Shown piece after piece: positions 8,952-17,516 of a stretch of DNA of 64,000 bases. Where the stretch lies: positions 1-64,000 of the forward strand of contig JACPOI010000040.1 in the NCBI GenBank assembly GCA_016185015.1. Direction: 5' to 3'. Each line of letters opens with the position of its first letter. Position 1 is the stretch's first letter. Source of the DNA: Burkholderiales bacterium. Its GTDB lineage: Bacteria; Pseudomonadota; Gammaproteobacteria; Burkholderiales; Burkholderiaceae_C. The notes below the pieces were generated by a model that was not told the DNA's origin, searched no databases, and worked only from the letters and a program-made list of their open reading frames with translations. Made by a program: the position numbers and the translations under genes.

Positions 8952-9797
8952 TCAACGTTGCAGGGTACTGGCGCCATCCGCCATCGCGCCGGCCCAGGTC
9001 ACGCCCATCCATTGCCTCAAATCTTGCCACATGCGCTGGATCTCCACGTTGCGCGGAGTCAACAGCGCACTGGGCAGCTCGATCGTCACCACCGGCATGC
9101 CCTTGTGCACGCCACCGTAGTGGCCCAGCGAGCCGGGAAAGATGCCCACCTGGTCCAGGTAGAGCCGCCCCAGGCGACGCGGTGGCTCGATCGGGCCGTC
9201 GAAGTCCAGCACGCCATACGGCGCGTGGATGCTGACGATCAGGTTGGGCTTGAAGCGCTGCATCTCGTCGTGCAGGTAACGGCTCTCGGGCTCGCTCAGC
9301 GGCGTCTTGCCCGGCCAGCGGCGCGGGTCCTTGCGGGTGCGTTTTTCCCAGTAGAAGGCTGCATCACGCTCCCAGTTGGGCGTGGGAAAGTTGCGGTTGA
9401 GGTCCACGCCGTTGGCATTGACGCGGCGTGCCGGCTTGTCGAACAGCCCGTCGGGATTGAGCGCGGGGATGAAACGCCAGTGGATGGGTTCGTTCGCGTC
9501 CTGGGCCAGCCGGATCCAGTGCAGCGCCACCGAAGCCGAGGACAGCTCGTCGCCATGCATGCCGCCGATCACCAGCACGCGCAGGCGTGCCGTGGCCGGT
9601 TCCACGTCGCGCGTGTAGATCTTCCGGCCCTTGACGCTGCGGCCCTCGCTGACCTGCAGGCCAGCGGCCTGGCACAGGGACCAGCTCACATTCGGCAGCC
9701 GAGCGTAAAACTCGTCGCAGGCACGATCAGCGGCGCGCACGCCATCGACCAACAGCAGCGGCACGGTCGCAGCCGCCATCCATTTCCAGAAACGCAT
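8952..9797 (-). CDS. Exported M14-family zinc peptidase (MpaA-like)
   Basis: A 281-residue zinc carboxypeptidase-fold protein with an N-terminal signal peptide (WMAAATVPLLLVDGVRA). The zinc ligands are visible as HGDE (His and Glu of HxxE) and a later His in SIHAPYG. The substrate-binding NRNFP motif and a catalytic Glu in TIELP complete the M14 set. Murein-tripeptide amidase MpaA is the nearest known type, but MpaA is cytoplasmic whereas this one looks exported, so a role on cell-wall peptides in the periplasm is inferred. The start is 43 bp from the divergent flavin reductase gene. Confidence 0.82.
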   Translation of the reverse strand: MRFWKWMAAATVPLLLVDGVRAADRACDEFYARLPNVSWSLCQAAGLQVSEGRSVKGRKIYTRDVEPATARLRVLVIGGMHGDELSSASVALHWIRLAQDANEPIHWRFIPALNPDGLFDKPARRVNANGVDLNRNFPTPNWERDAAFYWEKRTRKDPRRWPGKTPLSEPESRYLHDEMQRFKPNLIVSIHAPYGVLDFDGPIEPPRRLGRLYLDQVGIFPGSLGHYGGVHKGMPVVTIELPSALLTPRNVEIQRMWQDLRQWMGVTWAGAMADGASTLQR

Positions 9798-9840
9798 GTC
9801 GGCATTCTATGGCGCCCCCAATTTCAGGTAAATTGCACGC

Positions 9841-10359
9841 ATGTCAGCTTCTTCCCCGGGACCGCGCGCCCGTCCGCCGAGCTTCACCCAAGCCGAGTTC
9901 CGCGCCGCCTTGGGCATGTTTGCCACCGGCGTCACCATCGTCACCGCGCGTGCAGCCAACGGCAAGCTCGTGGGTCTGACGGCCAACTCCTTCAACTCGG
10001 TCTCCCTGAACCCGCCACTGGTGCTCTGGAGCCTGGCGCACGCCGCCGCCTCCATGGCTGCGTTCAGCGCCGGTTCACATTACGCCATCAATGTGCTGGC
10101 CGCCGACCAGCAGGCCCTGGCCCAGCGCTTCGCCACCAAGGGCGTGGACCGCTGGGCCGAAGTGGCCTGGACCGAGGGCGTGGCGGGCGCCCCTCTGCTT
10201 GCGGGCGCTGCCGCCACCTTCGAATGCTTCAACCGCAGCCGCTACGACGAAGGTGACCACGTGATCTTCGTCGGCGAGGTCGAACGCTGCACCCACCGGG
10301 CCGACGCCTCCCCGCTGCTCTTCCACGGCGGCAGGTTCTACGCCGAACACCCTCTCTGA
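9841..10359 (+). CDS. Flavin reductase family protein (FMN-binding)
   Basis: A 172-residue flavin reductase-like protein that binds FMN and uses NAD(P)H. In characterised members it feeds reduced flavin to a monooxygenase. Diagnostic segments are FATGVTIVTA, GLTANSFNSVSLNPPLVLWS and the C-terminal GRFYAEHPL. The length fits the family (160-190). The stop is 6 bp before the EamA exporter gene, so the two form an operon. No monooxygenase partner lies nearby, so the substrate is unknown. Confidence 0.87.
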   Translation: MSASSPGPRARPPSFTQAEFRAALGMFATGVTIVTARAANGKLVGLTANSFNSVSLNPPLVLWSLAHAAASMAAFSAGSHYAINVLAADQQALAQRFATKGVDRWAEVAWTEGVAGAPLLAGAAATFECFNRSRYDEGDHVIFVGEVERCTHRADASPLLFHGGRFYAEHPL

Positions 10360-10365
10360 TTCCTG

Positions 10366-11262
10366 ATGAGTCAACGCAAGGACCACCTTGACGGTGTGGC
10401 CGCCGGCATCCTGCTGGCCTGCTGCATGTTCTGGGGTTTTCAGCAAGTGCTGGTGAAAGCCACCCTGCCGGAGCTGCCGCCCATCTTCCAGGCCGCGCTG
10501 CGCTTCGTCGGCGCCACGGCCCTGCTGATGTTTTGGTGCCGCTGGCGCGGCGTATCGCTGTTCCTGCGCGACGGCACCCTGTGGCCGGGCCTGCTGGCCG
10601 GTGCGCTGTTTGCCGGCGAGTTCGCCTGTCTCTACATCGGCCTGCAGCACACCACGGCCTCGCGCCTCACCGTCTTCCTCTACACCTCGCCCTTCTGGGT
10701 GGCCCTGGTGCTGCCCCTGCTGGTACGCGCCGAACGCCTGCGCGTCGTGCAGTGGCTCGGCCTGTTGCTGGCCTTCATCGCCCTGGTGTTCGCCATGCGC
10801 GAGAGTTTTGTCGCCCCGACGACCGAAGGGCAGTTGCTTGGCGACCTGCTGGCGCTGGCCGCCGGCCTGTCCTGGGGACTGACCACCGTGACCATCCGCG
10901 CCAGCGCATTGGTGCGCCGTTCGCCCGAGAAGCTGCTGTTCTACCAGGTGGCCGTGAGCGCAGTCGTGCTGCCGCTGCTCTCGCTGGTCCTGGGCGAAAC
11001 CTGGAGCTGGCAGTTCAGCCCCTTTGGCATCACTTCGCTGCTGCTGCAGACGGTGGTGGGCGCCTTTGCCAGCTACCTGGTGTGGATGTGGATGCTGGGG
11101 CGCTACCCGGCCACGAAGATTTCCGCCTTCGCCTTCCTCACGCCCCTGTTCGCGCTGCTGTTTGGCGCGCTCTGGCTGGGCGAGCCGCTCACGCCCAGCC
11201 TGCTGGCCGCCATGGCCCTGGTGGCCGTGGGCATCGTGCTGGTCAACCGCATGACGGCGTGA
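10366..11262 (+). CDS. EamA/DMT-family membrane transporter
   Basis: A 298-residue inner-membrane protein with about ten hydrophobic helices in two homologous halves, typical of drug/metabolite exporters of the EamA family. The end of the second half has the usual layout (AFAFLTPLFALLFGALWLGE). The substrate cannot be told from sequence. It is co-transcribed with the flavin reductase gene (6-bp gap). Confidence 0.88.
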   Translation: MSQRKDHLDGVAAGILLACCMFWGFQQVLVKATLPELPPIFQAALRFVGATALLMFWCRWRGVSLFLRDGTLWPGLLAGALFAGEFACLYIGLQHTTASRLTVFLYTSPFWVALVLPLLVRAERLRVVQWLGLLLAFIALVFAMRESFVAPTTEGQLLGDLLALAAGLSWGLTTVTIRASALVRRSPEKLLFYQVAVSAVVLPLLSLVLGETWSWQFSPFGITSLLLQTVVGAFASYLVWMWMLGRYPATKISAFAFLTPLFALLFGALWLGEPLTPSLLAAMALVAVGIVLVNRMTA

Positions 11263-11281
11263 TGCCGCCCGGCGGGCGCGC

Positions 11282-12280
11282 TCAGATCTTGCCGGCCGCC
11301 TTGAGACGCTCGATCGTGGCCTTCTCGGCCAGGAAGGTGCGCTCGGCATAGGCCGTGTACTCGGCCGTGCTCATGTAGATCGCGGGCATGTAGAACTTGT
11401 CCAGGGTGTCAATCACGCGCTGGTCGTCGAGCGTCTTCTTGAAGGCGTCGTGCAGGATCTTCACCAGGGCGGGGTCCATGTTCTTCGGGCCGCCGATGCC
11501 GAAGGGCGACTCGGTCACCGTATCCCAGCCGCTTTCCTTGACCGTGGGCACGTCGGGAAACGCCTTGTTGCGTTTGCTGCCCAGCGTGGCCAGCAGGTTC
11601 AGCTTGCCGGCCACGACATGGGGCGCGAACTCGGTGGTGCCGCTCATGAGCGGGATGTGGCCCCCCAGGATGGCCTGCAGGATCTCGGCCGAACCCTTGT
11701 AGGGAATGTCCTGCAGCACGATGCCGGCCTTGGACGCGAACTCCTCGATGGCCAGGTGCGGCGTGGTGCCGGTCCCGGTGTGGCCGTAGTTGACCTTGCC
11801 GGGGTTGGCCTTGGCATAGGCCACCATCTCCTTGAGCGTCTTGTACGGTGCGTCGGGACGCGCGGCCAAGCCGAAGGTGTAGCCTGTGAGGCAGACGATG
11901 TGCGTGATGTCCTTGACCGGATCGAAGCTGGTCTTCTGCATGTGCGGAATGCGGTAGATGCCCAGCGGCAACTGCGTGAGCGTGTAGCCGTCGGGTTTGG
12001 CGTTCACCATGGCCGCAGCCCCCAGCGTGCCGCCGGCACCCGGCTTGTTCTCGACGATCACGGTGCCACCCAAAGCACGGCCGGCGCTCTCGGCAAAGGC
12101 GCGCATCGTCGCATCGCTGCTGCCGCCTGTCGGCCAGGGTGCGATCAGGGTGATGGGGCGGTTCGGAAACTTGTCCTGCGCCAGCACCCAGGGGCTGACC
12201 AGGGCCGGCGCGGCGACCAGGGCAGCGCTGCGTGTCATGAGCTGGCGGCGGGTCAGGGAGCGCTTGAGGGGTGCTGTCAT
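11282..12280 (-). CDS. Bug-family periplasmic solute-binding protein
   Basis: A 332-residue extracytoplasmic receptor of the tripartite tricarboxylate transporter (Bug/TctC) type, a family greatly expanded in Burkholderiales. A twin-Arg-like leader (SLTRRQLMTRSAALVAAP) and ALA-type cleavage precede the mature start FPNRPITLIAPWPTGGSSD. The pocket motif VIVENKPGAGG and the later YGHTGTGTTPHLA are characteristic. An AGGAG ribosome site supports the start. No TctA/TctB membrane genes are nearby, so it is an orphan receptor. The ligand, probably a small carboxylate, is unknown. Confidence 0.9.
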   Translation of the reverse strand: MTAPLKRSLTRRQLMTRSAALVAAPALVSPWVLAQDKFPNRPITLIAPWPTGGSSDATMRAFAESAGRALGGTVIVENKPGAGGTLGAAAMVNAKPDGYTLTQLPLGIYRIPHMQKTSFDPVKDITHIVCLTGYTFGLAARPDAPYKTLKEMVAYAKANPGKVNYGHTGTGTTPHLAIEEFASKAGIVLQDIPYKGSAEILQAILGGHIPLMSGTTEFAPHVVAGKLNLLATLGSKRNKAFPDVPTVKESGWDTVTESPFGIGGPKNMDPALVKILHDAFKKTLDDQRVIDTLDKFYMPAIYMSTAEYTAYAERTFLAEKATIERLKAAGKI

Positions 12281-12385
12281 GTCTGTCTCCTGTTTGTTGG
12301 AATGGCCTTCGGATTGTCATCCGGCTGGCGCGGGAAAACTGTCGCCTAGGTGCGCGCCGGGTCCCTCGCCGTTATAGTGCAGCGC

Positions 12386-12739
12386 ATGCCACGTCGCAAC
12401 GAGTTTCTGACCCTGGTCCTGGACCTGATGACGCCCCTGGGCGTCATCTCCTCACGCGCCATGTTCGGCGGCCACGGCCTGTACTGCAATGGCCTGTTCA
12501 TTGCCATCGTCACGGGCGACAAGCTCTACTTCAAGGCCGATGCTCAGAGCCAGCCCCGCTTCGAATCCGCCGGCCTGCAGCGCTTCCAGTACACGGCGCG
12601 CGGCAAGACGGTGCAGCTGATGTATTACGCCGCTCCGGCCGAGGTCTACGAGAACCCCCAGGCCATGGCCGAATGGGGCCAACTCGCCCTGGCCGCCGCC
12701 GTGCGGGCACGCCGACCGGCGCGGAAGAACCTCAATTAG
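12386..12739 (+). CDS. TfoX/Sxy N-terminal domain protein
   Basis: A 117-residue protein from the ATG at 12386; an upstream ATG at 12350 adds 12 residues of unlikely sequence. It matches the TfoX N-terminal domain: SRAMFGGHGLYCNGLFIAI, DKLYFKAD and the C-terminal AMAEWGQLALAAA. The related Sxy protein activates competence genes in gammaproteobacteria. Single-domain homologues like this one are widespread, with no proven role. It converges on the CoA-transferase gene, and both stop codons are built into one hairpin. Confidence 0.82.
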   Translation: MPRRNEFLTLVLDLMTPLGVISSRAMFGGHGLYCNGLFIAIVTGDKLYFKADAQSQPRFESAGLQRFQYTARGKTVQLMYYAAPAEVYENPQAMAEWGQLALAAAVRARRPARKNLN

Positions 12740-12759
12740 GGCCTGCTCAGCAGGCCCTA
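12737..12759. terminator. Hairpin containing both convergent stop codons
   Basis: TAGGGCCTG-CTCAG-CAGGCCCTA is a perfect inverted repeat. The TAG at 12737-12739 ends the TfoX-like gene, and the complementary CTA at 12757-12759 ends the CoA-transferase. T-runs are absent. Confidence 0.5.
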
Positions 12760-14007
12760 GACGATACCGGCGGCGCGCAACGCGGCGATGCGCGTTGCAT
12801 CCAGCCCCAGTTCACCCAGCACTTCATTCGTGTGCTCACCCAGCACCGGCGGTGCACGGTGCAACACCGGCGGCGTGGCGCTCAGGCGCAAGGGGCTGGC
12901 CACGCTGCGGATCGTCGGTACGCCTTCGGCGGCCACGGCCTGCGGCGAACGGGGCTGCTCGATGGCCAGGCTACGGGCCTGCACCTGGGCATCTGCAAAG
13001 GCCTGACCGATGTCATTGATCGGGCCGCAGGGCACGGCCTTGTGCTCCAGCGCAGCAATCCACTCGGCCGTGCTGCGGGTGCGCGTGATGGCCTCCAGTT
13101 GCGGCACCAGTTCCGCGCGGTGCGAGACGCGCTGTGGATTGGTCGCATAACGCGCGTCCTGCGCCAGTTCGGGCCGGCCGGCCACTTCGCAGAAACGCGC
13201 AAACTGCCCGTCGTTGCCGATGGCCAGCAGCATGGCGCCGTCTTTTGTCGGCATGTCCTGGTAGGGCACCAGGCTGGGGTGGCTGTTGCCCTGGCGCTGC
13301 GGCACCTTGCCCGTGTTGAGGAAACCGCCGGCCTGGTTGGCCAGGATGGCCATGCCCACGTCGAGCAACGACATGTCGATATGCTGGCCCTCGCCCGTGC
13401 GGTGCCGCACTTCGAGTGCGGCCAGGATGGCCGTGGCGGCATACACGCCGGTGAAGATATCCGTGAGCGCCACACCCACGCGCTGCGGGCCGCCGCCAGG
13501 CACCTCGTCGGGGCGGCCGGTGATGCTCATCATGCCGCTCATGGCCTGCACCATCAGGTCGTAACCCGCACGCTCGGCGTAGGGCCCGTCCTGGCCGAAG
13601 CCGGTGACCGAGCAGTAGATGAGCTTGGGGTTGACCCGCTTCAGGCTGGCGTAGTCCAGCCCATAGTGCGCGAGGCCACCGACCTTGAAGTTCTCCACCA
13701 GCACATCGCTCTGCGCGACCAGCTGGCGGATCAAGGCCTGGCCTTCGGGCTTGGCGATGTCTACCGTCATGGAACGCTTGTTGCGATTGGCACAGGTGTA
13801 GTAGGCCGCGTGTTCGGTGTCCTGGCCCTGCCCATCCTTCAGGAAAGGCGGGCCCCAGTGACGCGTGTCGTCACCGGCGCCGGGACGTTCGATCTTGACC
13901 ACGTCGGCACCCAGGTCCGCGAGGATCTGGGTGCACCAGGGCCCGGCCAGCACGCGCGACAGGTCGAGCACCTTGAGGTGCGGCAGGGCGGCGGGTTTGT
14001 CACTCAT
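12757..14007 (-). CDS. CaiB/BaiF family CoA-transferase, probable succinyl-CoA:glutarate type
   Basis: A 416-residue class III CoA-transferase. The N-terminal half has LDLSRVLAGPWCTQ and DVVKIERPG, and the catalytic Asp is expected in VALTDIFTGVYA. GEGQHIDMSLLD is a family motif. It lies 52 bp downstream of gcdH on the same strand. This pairing, known from bacteria and mirrored by human SUGCT, implies that it activates glutarate to glutaryl-CoA using succinyl-CoA. A GAGAGAG ribosome site precedes the ATG. The substrate assignment is inferred from context; formyl-CoA or other acyl donors are not excluded. Confidence 0.87.
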   Translation of the reverse strand: MSDKPAALPHLKVLDLSRVLAGPWCTQILADLGADVVKIERPGAGDDTRHWGPPFLKDGQGQDTEHAAYYTCANRNKRSMTVDIAKPEGQALIRQLVAQSDVLVENFKVGGLAHYGLDYASLKRVNPKLIYCSVTGFGQDGPYAERAGYDLMVQAMSGMMSITGRPDEVPGGGPQRVGVALTDIFTGVYAATAILAALEVRHRTGEGQHIDMSLLDVGMAILANQAGGFLNTGKVPQRQGNSHPSLVPYQDMPTKDGAMLLAIGNDGQFARFCEVAGRPELAQDARYATNPQRVSHRAELVPQLEAITRTRSTAEWIAALEHKAVPCGPINDIGQAFADAQVQARSLAIEQPRSPQAVAAEGVPTIRSVASPLRLSATPPVLHRAPPVLGEHTNEVLGELGLDATRIAALRAAGIV

Positions 14008-14059
14008 GGGGCTCTCTCATGCTCGAAGTCAGTTGCCTCGATTGTGCGCAGGAATTGTG

Positions 14060-15256
14060 TCAGCTCGCGAAAGCCGCAATGCCCGTCTGCGCGCGACCCA
14101 GGATCAGGGCGTGGATGTCGTGCGTGCCCTCGTAGGTGTTGACCACTTCCAGGTTCACCAGATGGCGCGCCACACCGAACTCGTCGGAGATGCCGTTGCC
14201 GCCCATCATGTCGCGCGCCAGGCGGGCGATGTCCAGCGCCTTGCCGCAGGAATTGCGCTTGAGGATGGAGGTGATCTCCACCGCGGCCGTGCCCTCGTCC
14301 TTCATGCGCCCCAGGCGCAGGCAGCCCTGCAGGCCCAGGCTGATTTCGGTCTGCATGTCGGCCAGCTTCTTCTGGATCAGCTGGTTGGCGGCCAGCGGGC
14401 GGCCGAACTGCTTGCGGTCCAGCACGTACTGACGCGAGCGGAACCAGCAGTCCTCGGCGGCGCCCAGCGCGCCCCAGGCGATGCCGTAACGCGCCGAGTT
14501 CAGGCAGGTGAAGGGGCCCTTGAGACCCTGCACGTCGGGAAAGGCGTTCTCTTCGGGCACGAAGACGTTGTCCATCACGATCTCGCCGGTGATGGAAGCG
14601 CGCAGGCCCACCTTGCCATGCACGGCCGGGGCGCTCAGGCCCTTCATGCCTTTTTCCAGGATGAAACCGCGGATCGGGCCGACGGCGCCGCCCTCGCTGA
14701 CCTCTTTGGCCCAGACCACGAAGACGTCGGCGATGGGGCTGTTGGAGATCCACATCTTGCCGCCGGTGAGCTTGTAACCGCCGGCGGTTTTCTGCGCACG
14801 CGTGATCATGGAGTTGGGGTCGGAGCCATGATCGGGCTCGGTCAGGCCGAAGCAGCCGATCCACTCGCCAGTGGCCAGCTTGGGCAGGTACTTCTGCTTC
14901 TGCGCCTCGCTGCCGAATTCGAAGATCGGCACCATCACCAGCGAGGACTGCACGCTCATCATGGAGCGGTAGCCGGAATCGACGCGCTCCACTTCACGCG
15001 CGATCAGTCCGTAGGCCACGTAGTTCAGGCCCGGGCCGCCATATTGCTCGGGGATGGTGGGGCCCAGCAGGCCGAGCTCACCCATCTCGCGGAAGATGGT
15101 CGGGTCGGTCTTCTCGTGGCGGAAGGCCTCCAGCACGCGGGGGGCCAGCTTGTCCTGGCAATAGGCGGCGGCGGCATCGCGCACCATGCGCTCATCGTCG
15201 CTGAGCTGTTGGTCCAGCAGGAAGGGATCGTTCCAGTGAAAGGTGGCGTTGGCCAT
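14060..15256 (-). CDS. gcdH: Glutaryl-CoA dehydrogenase
   Basis: An FAD enzyme that oxidises and decarboxylates glutaryl-CoA to crotonyl-CoA in lysine, tryptophan and glutarate breakdown. The 398-residue protein, from the ATG at 15256 (GGAG upstream), matches the family length. Diagnostic segments are [12 protein letters not shown], the substrate region [16 protein letters not shown], and [18 protein letters not shown], which carries the catalytic Glu (YEGT) typical of GcdH. A longer open frame starting at 15334 would add an unlikely Cys-rich leader. It forms an operon with the CoA-transferase and is divergent from a LysR regulator. Confidence 0.93.
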   Translation of the reverse strand: MANATFHWNDPFLLDQQLSDDERMVRDAAAAYCQDKLAPRVLEAFRHEKTDPTIFREMGELGLLGPTIPEQYGGPGLNYVAYGLIAREVERVDSGYRSMMSVQSSLVMVPIFEFGSEAQKQKYLPKLATGEWIGCFGLTEPDHGSDPNSMITRAQKTAGGYKLTGGKMWISNSPIADVFVVWAKEVSEGGAVGPIRGFILEKGMKGLSAPAVHGKVGLRASITGEIVMDNVFVPEENAFPDVQGLKGPFTCLNSARYGIAWGALGAAEDCWFRSRQYVLDRKQFGRPLAANQLIQKKLADMQTEISLGLQGCLRLGRMKDEGTAAVEITSILKRNSCGKALDIARLARDMMGGNGISDEFGVARHLVNLEVVNTYEGTHDIHALILGRAQTGIAAFAS

Positions 15257-15362
15257 GGTGGGTACTCCAGAAATCTGCCGCCATCGTAGCCGCCCCAGGC
15301 ACCTCGGGCAAACGAAAAATGGGCATCCAGACATGAGTTAAGTGCATATATAAATCTGGCAA

Positions 15363-15377
15363 GCCATTTGAAATGGC
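15363..15377. promoter_or_regulatory. Perfect 15-bp palindrome between gcdH and its LysR gene
   Basis: GCCATTT-G-AAATGGC lies 38 bp before the LysR start and about 106 bp from the gcdH start, in an A+T-rich stretch of an otherwise G+C-rich region. Position and symmetry suit an operator for the divergent LysR protein. Confidence 0.5.
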
Positions 15378-15414
15378 CCGATTGATACGGCCAGTTGTGT
15401 ATATTTCGCACACC

Positions 15415-16317
15415 ATGCGCCGCAAGATCCCCTCGCTGCAAGCCCTGGCCTGCTTCGACGCCGCCGCCCGCCACGAGAGCTACACGCGCGCCGCGCAGGA
15501 GCTGGCCTTGACCCAGAGCGCGGTGTCGCGCCAGATCGCCGCGCTGGAAGACTACCTGGGCATTGCGCTGTTCCGGCGCACGCGCCACGGCGTGGCACTC
15601 ACCCCGGGCGGCGCCGACTATGCGCGCCAGATCGCCCCGCGCCTGCAGGCACTGGAGCGCGACACCCTGGACGCCATGTCGCGCCAGGGCACCGCCGGCA
15701 GCATCTCCCTGGCCGCGGTGCCGACCTTCGCCACCCGCTGGCTCCTGCCGCGCCTGCCCCAACTGGCGAACTCGCATCCCGAACTGGTGGTGCACATCGA
15801 AACGCGCACTCGCCCCTTCCTTTTCACCGACACCGGTTTCGATGCCGCGCTCTATTCGGGCACGGTCGAGCAGGTCAGCAACTGGGCCGGCACACGCGCC
15901 ACGGCGCTGATCGAGGAGGAAGTGGTGCCGGTCTGCGCGCCGGTCCTGCTGGGCGGGCGCAAACGGCTGCAGCCCAGGGACCTGTCAGGCTTGCCGCTGC
16001 TGCAGCAGAGCACGCGCCCCGAGGCCTGGCGCCAGTGGTTCGAGGCCATGGACGTGGATGCTCCCAATGCGCTGTCCGGCCCACGGTATGAGCTCTATTC
16101 GATGACGGCCGCCGCGGCCGCACAGGGTCTGGGCCTGGCCCTGGTGCCGCGCCTGCTGATCGAGCCGGAGCTGGCGCGCGGCGAGCTGGTGGTGGCCTGC
16201 CCGCGCGCCCTCAAGAGCGGGCGAACCTACTGGCTGGTCTTGCCGGACCGGGGCGAACCGCGCCCGGCGCTGGCGGCCTTTGCATCCTGGCTGCAACAGG
16301 CCGTGAGCCGGCTCTAG
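15415..16317 (+). CDS. LysR-family regulator, probable GcdR-like activator of gcdH
   Basis: A 300-residue LysR protein of the GcvA-like group. The N-terminal helix-turn-helix reads LQALACFDAAARHESYTRAA to QSAVSRQIAALEDYLG, followed by an effector domain. I chose the ATG at 15415, whose N-terminus (MRRKIPSL) is typical; an ATG at 15373 would fall inside the palindrome. It is divergent from gcdH, the arrangement of the known glutarate regulator GcdR, so control of glutaryl-CoA catabolism is inferred. Its stop overlaps that of the convergent diguanylate cyclase by 4 bp. Confidence 0.88.
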   Translation: MRRKIPSLQALACFDAAARHESYTRAAQELALTQSAVSRQIAALEDYLGIALFRRTRHGVALTPGGADYARQIAPRLQALERDTLDAMSRQGTAGSISLAAVPTFATRWLLPRLPQLANSHPELVVHIETRTRPFLFTDTGFDAALYSGTVEQVSNWAGTRATALIEEEVVPVCAPVLLGGRKRLQPRDLSGLPLLQQSTRPEAWRQWFEAMDVDAPNALSGPRYELYSMTAAAAAQGLGLALVPRLLIEPELARGELVVACPRALKSGRTYWLVLPDRGEPRPALAAFASWLQQAVSRL

Positions 16318-17462
16318 AGCTGCTCCACCCGGTTGCGGCCGTTCTGCTTGGCCAGGTAAAGGGCACGGTCGGCCGCGCCGATCATGTCGTCACGCTGGTT
16401 GCCGGAAGACAACGCCAGCACATGCAAGCCGATGCTGATGGTCATGGGAATGGGCTGGCCGTCGGTGGAGGAAAAGCTGGCCCGTTCTGTGGCGACCCGC
16501 AAGGCCTCGGCCAGGGCCTGGGCACCGGCCCCATCCGTATCGGGCAGGATGGCGATGAACTCCTCGCCGCCCCAGCGGCCGACCATGTCCTGCTCCCGCA
16601 GACGCTCCCGCAGGCACACGGCCACATCACGCAACGCCTTGTCGCCTGAAAGATGGCCATGGGTATCGTTGATCTGCTTGAAATGGTCGATGTCGATGAG
16701 CAGCAGGGCCAGGGGTCGCTGGCTGCGGCGCGCCAGTGCGATCTGCTGGGTCAGCACCTGCTGGATGGAGCGCCGGTTGTTCAGGCCGGTCAGGTCGTCC
16801 TGCATGGCCAGGGTGTGGTTGCGCACATCGGCCTGCTCCTTGGTCATCAGCACCAGGCCCATGGCGATGAGCACGATGATCAGGGTAGACATCAGGACGC
16901 TGAACGCATGGGCCGGATGGGAAGCCGTGACCTGGTTCAGGTCGACCTCTCCGAACAGGGCTGCCACGAACCGCAGCAGCAAGGCCAGGATGATCATCAC
17001 CAGACCAGCCACCACGAAATACTGCCCGCCCCCCGGCGTCGCATGGCGCCGGCCGAGGATCAGTTGGAGCAGCACCAGGGACTGAAAGCTCAGCAGCAGG
17101 GTGGCGATCTGGGGGCGAATCTGATGGTGGTTCATCAACAGCGCCACGAGCAGCAGCATCGCCAGCACCGGGCTCCAGATCAGCCAGCGCCGCGCCGGCC
17201 GCTTCTGGAATTCACACAAGCCCTCGGCAAAGAGGGCAAAGGTGGCCACCAGCAGGGTGTTGGCCAGCACCACGGAAAGCCAGTCGCTGATCTGGCCGCG
17301 CAAGGCGAACAGCAGGTAGGTCAGCATCTGCGCCCCCATGGCCCAGGCCCACCAGACCATGCCGTCGCGACGCGAGCGACGTGCGACGATCCCCATGCCG
17401 ACGCCCAGGACCGCGGTCACCAGGATGTTGACCAGCAACAAAGTGGGCGTATGCATCTGCAT
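16314..17462 (-). CDS. Membrane diguanylate cyclase with seven-helix sensor
   Basis: Makes c-di-GMP from two GTP. Seven predicted membrane helices (about residues 8-205) form an uncharacterised integral sensor. A GGDEF domain follows with an intact GGEEF active site and an inhibitory I-site REQD five residues upstream, so it should be active and product-inhibited. The family start DDLTGLNNRRS is present. Two ATGs are close together; the second, at 17456, has the better spacing from GAGG. It has no partner gene and its stop overlaps that of the LysR gene. Confidence 0.92.
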   Translation of the reverse strand: MQMHTPTLLLVNILVTAVLGVGMGIVARRSRRDGMVWWAWAMGAQMLTYLLFALRGQISDWLSVVLANTLLVATFALFAEGLCEFQKRPARRWLIWSPVLAMLLLVALLMNHHQIRPQIATLLLSFQSLVLLQLILGRRHATPGGGQYFVVAGLVMIILALLLRFVAALFGEVDLNQVTASHPAHAFSVLMSTLIIVLIAMGLVLMTKEQADVRNHTLAMQDDLTGLNNRRSIQQVLTQQIALARRSQRPLALLLIDIDHFKQINDTHGHLSGDKALRDVAVCLRERLREQDMVGRWGGEEFIAILPDTDGAGAQALAEALRVATERASFSSTDGQPIPMTISIGLHVLALSSGNQRDDMIGAADRALYLAKQNGRNRVEQL

Positions 17463-17516
17463 CGCCTCATTATTGCGAAAGTCTCCCCTTCACGCCTTGA
17501 CCATGGGCAAGGAAGC

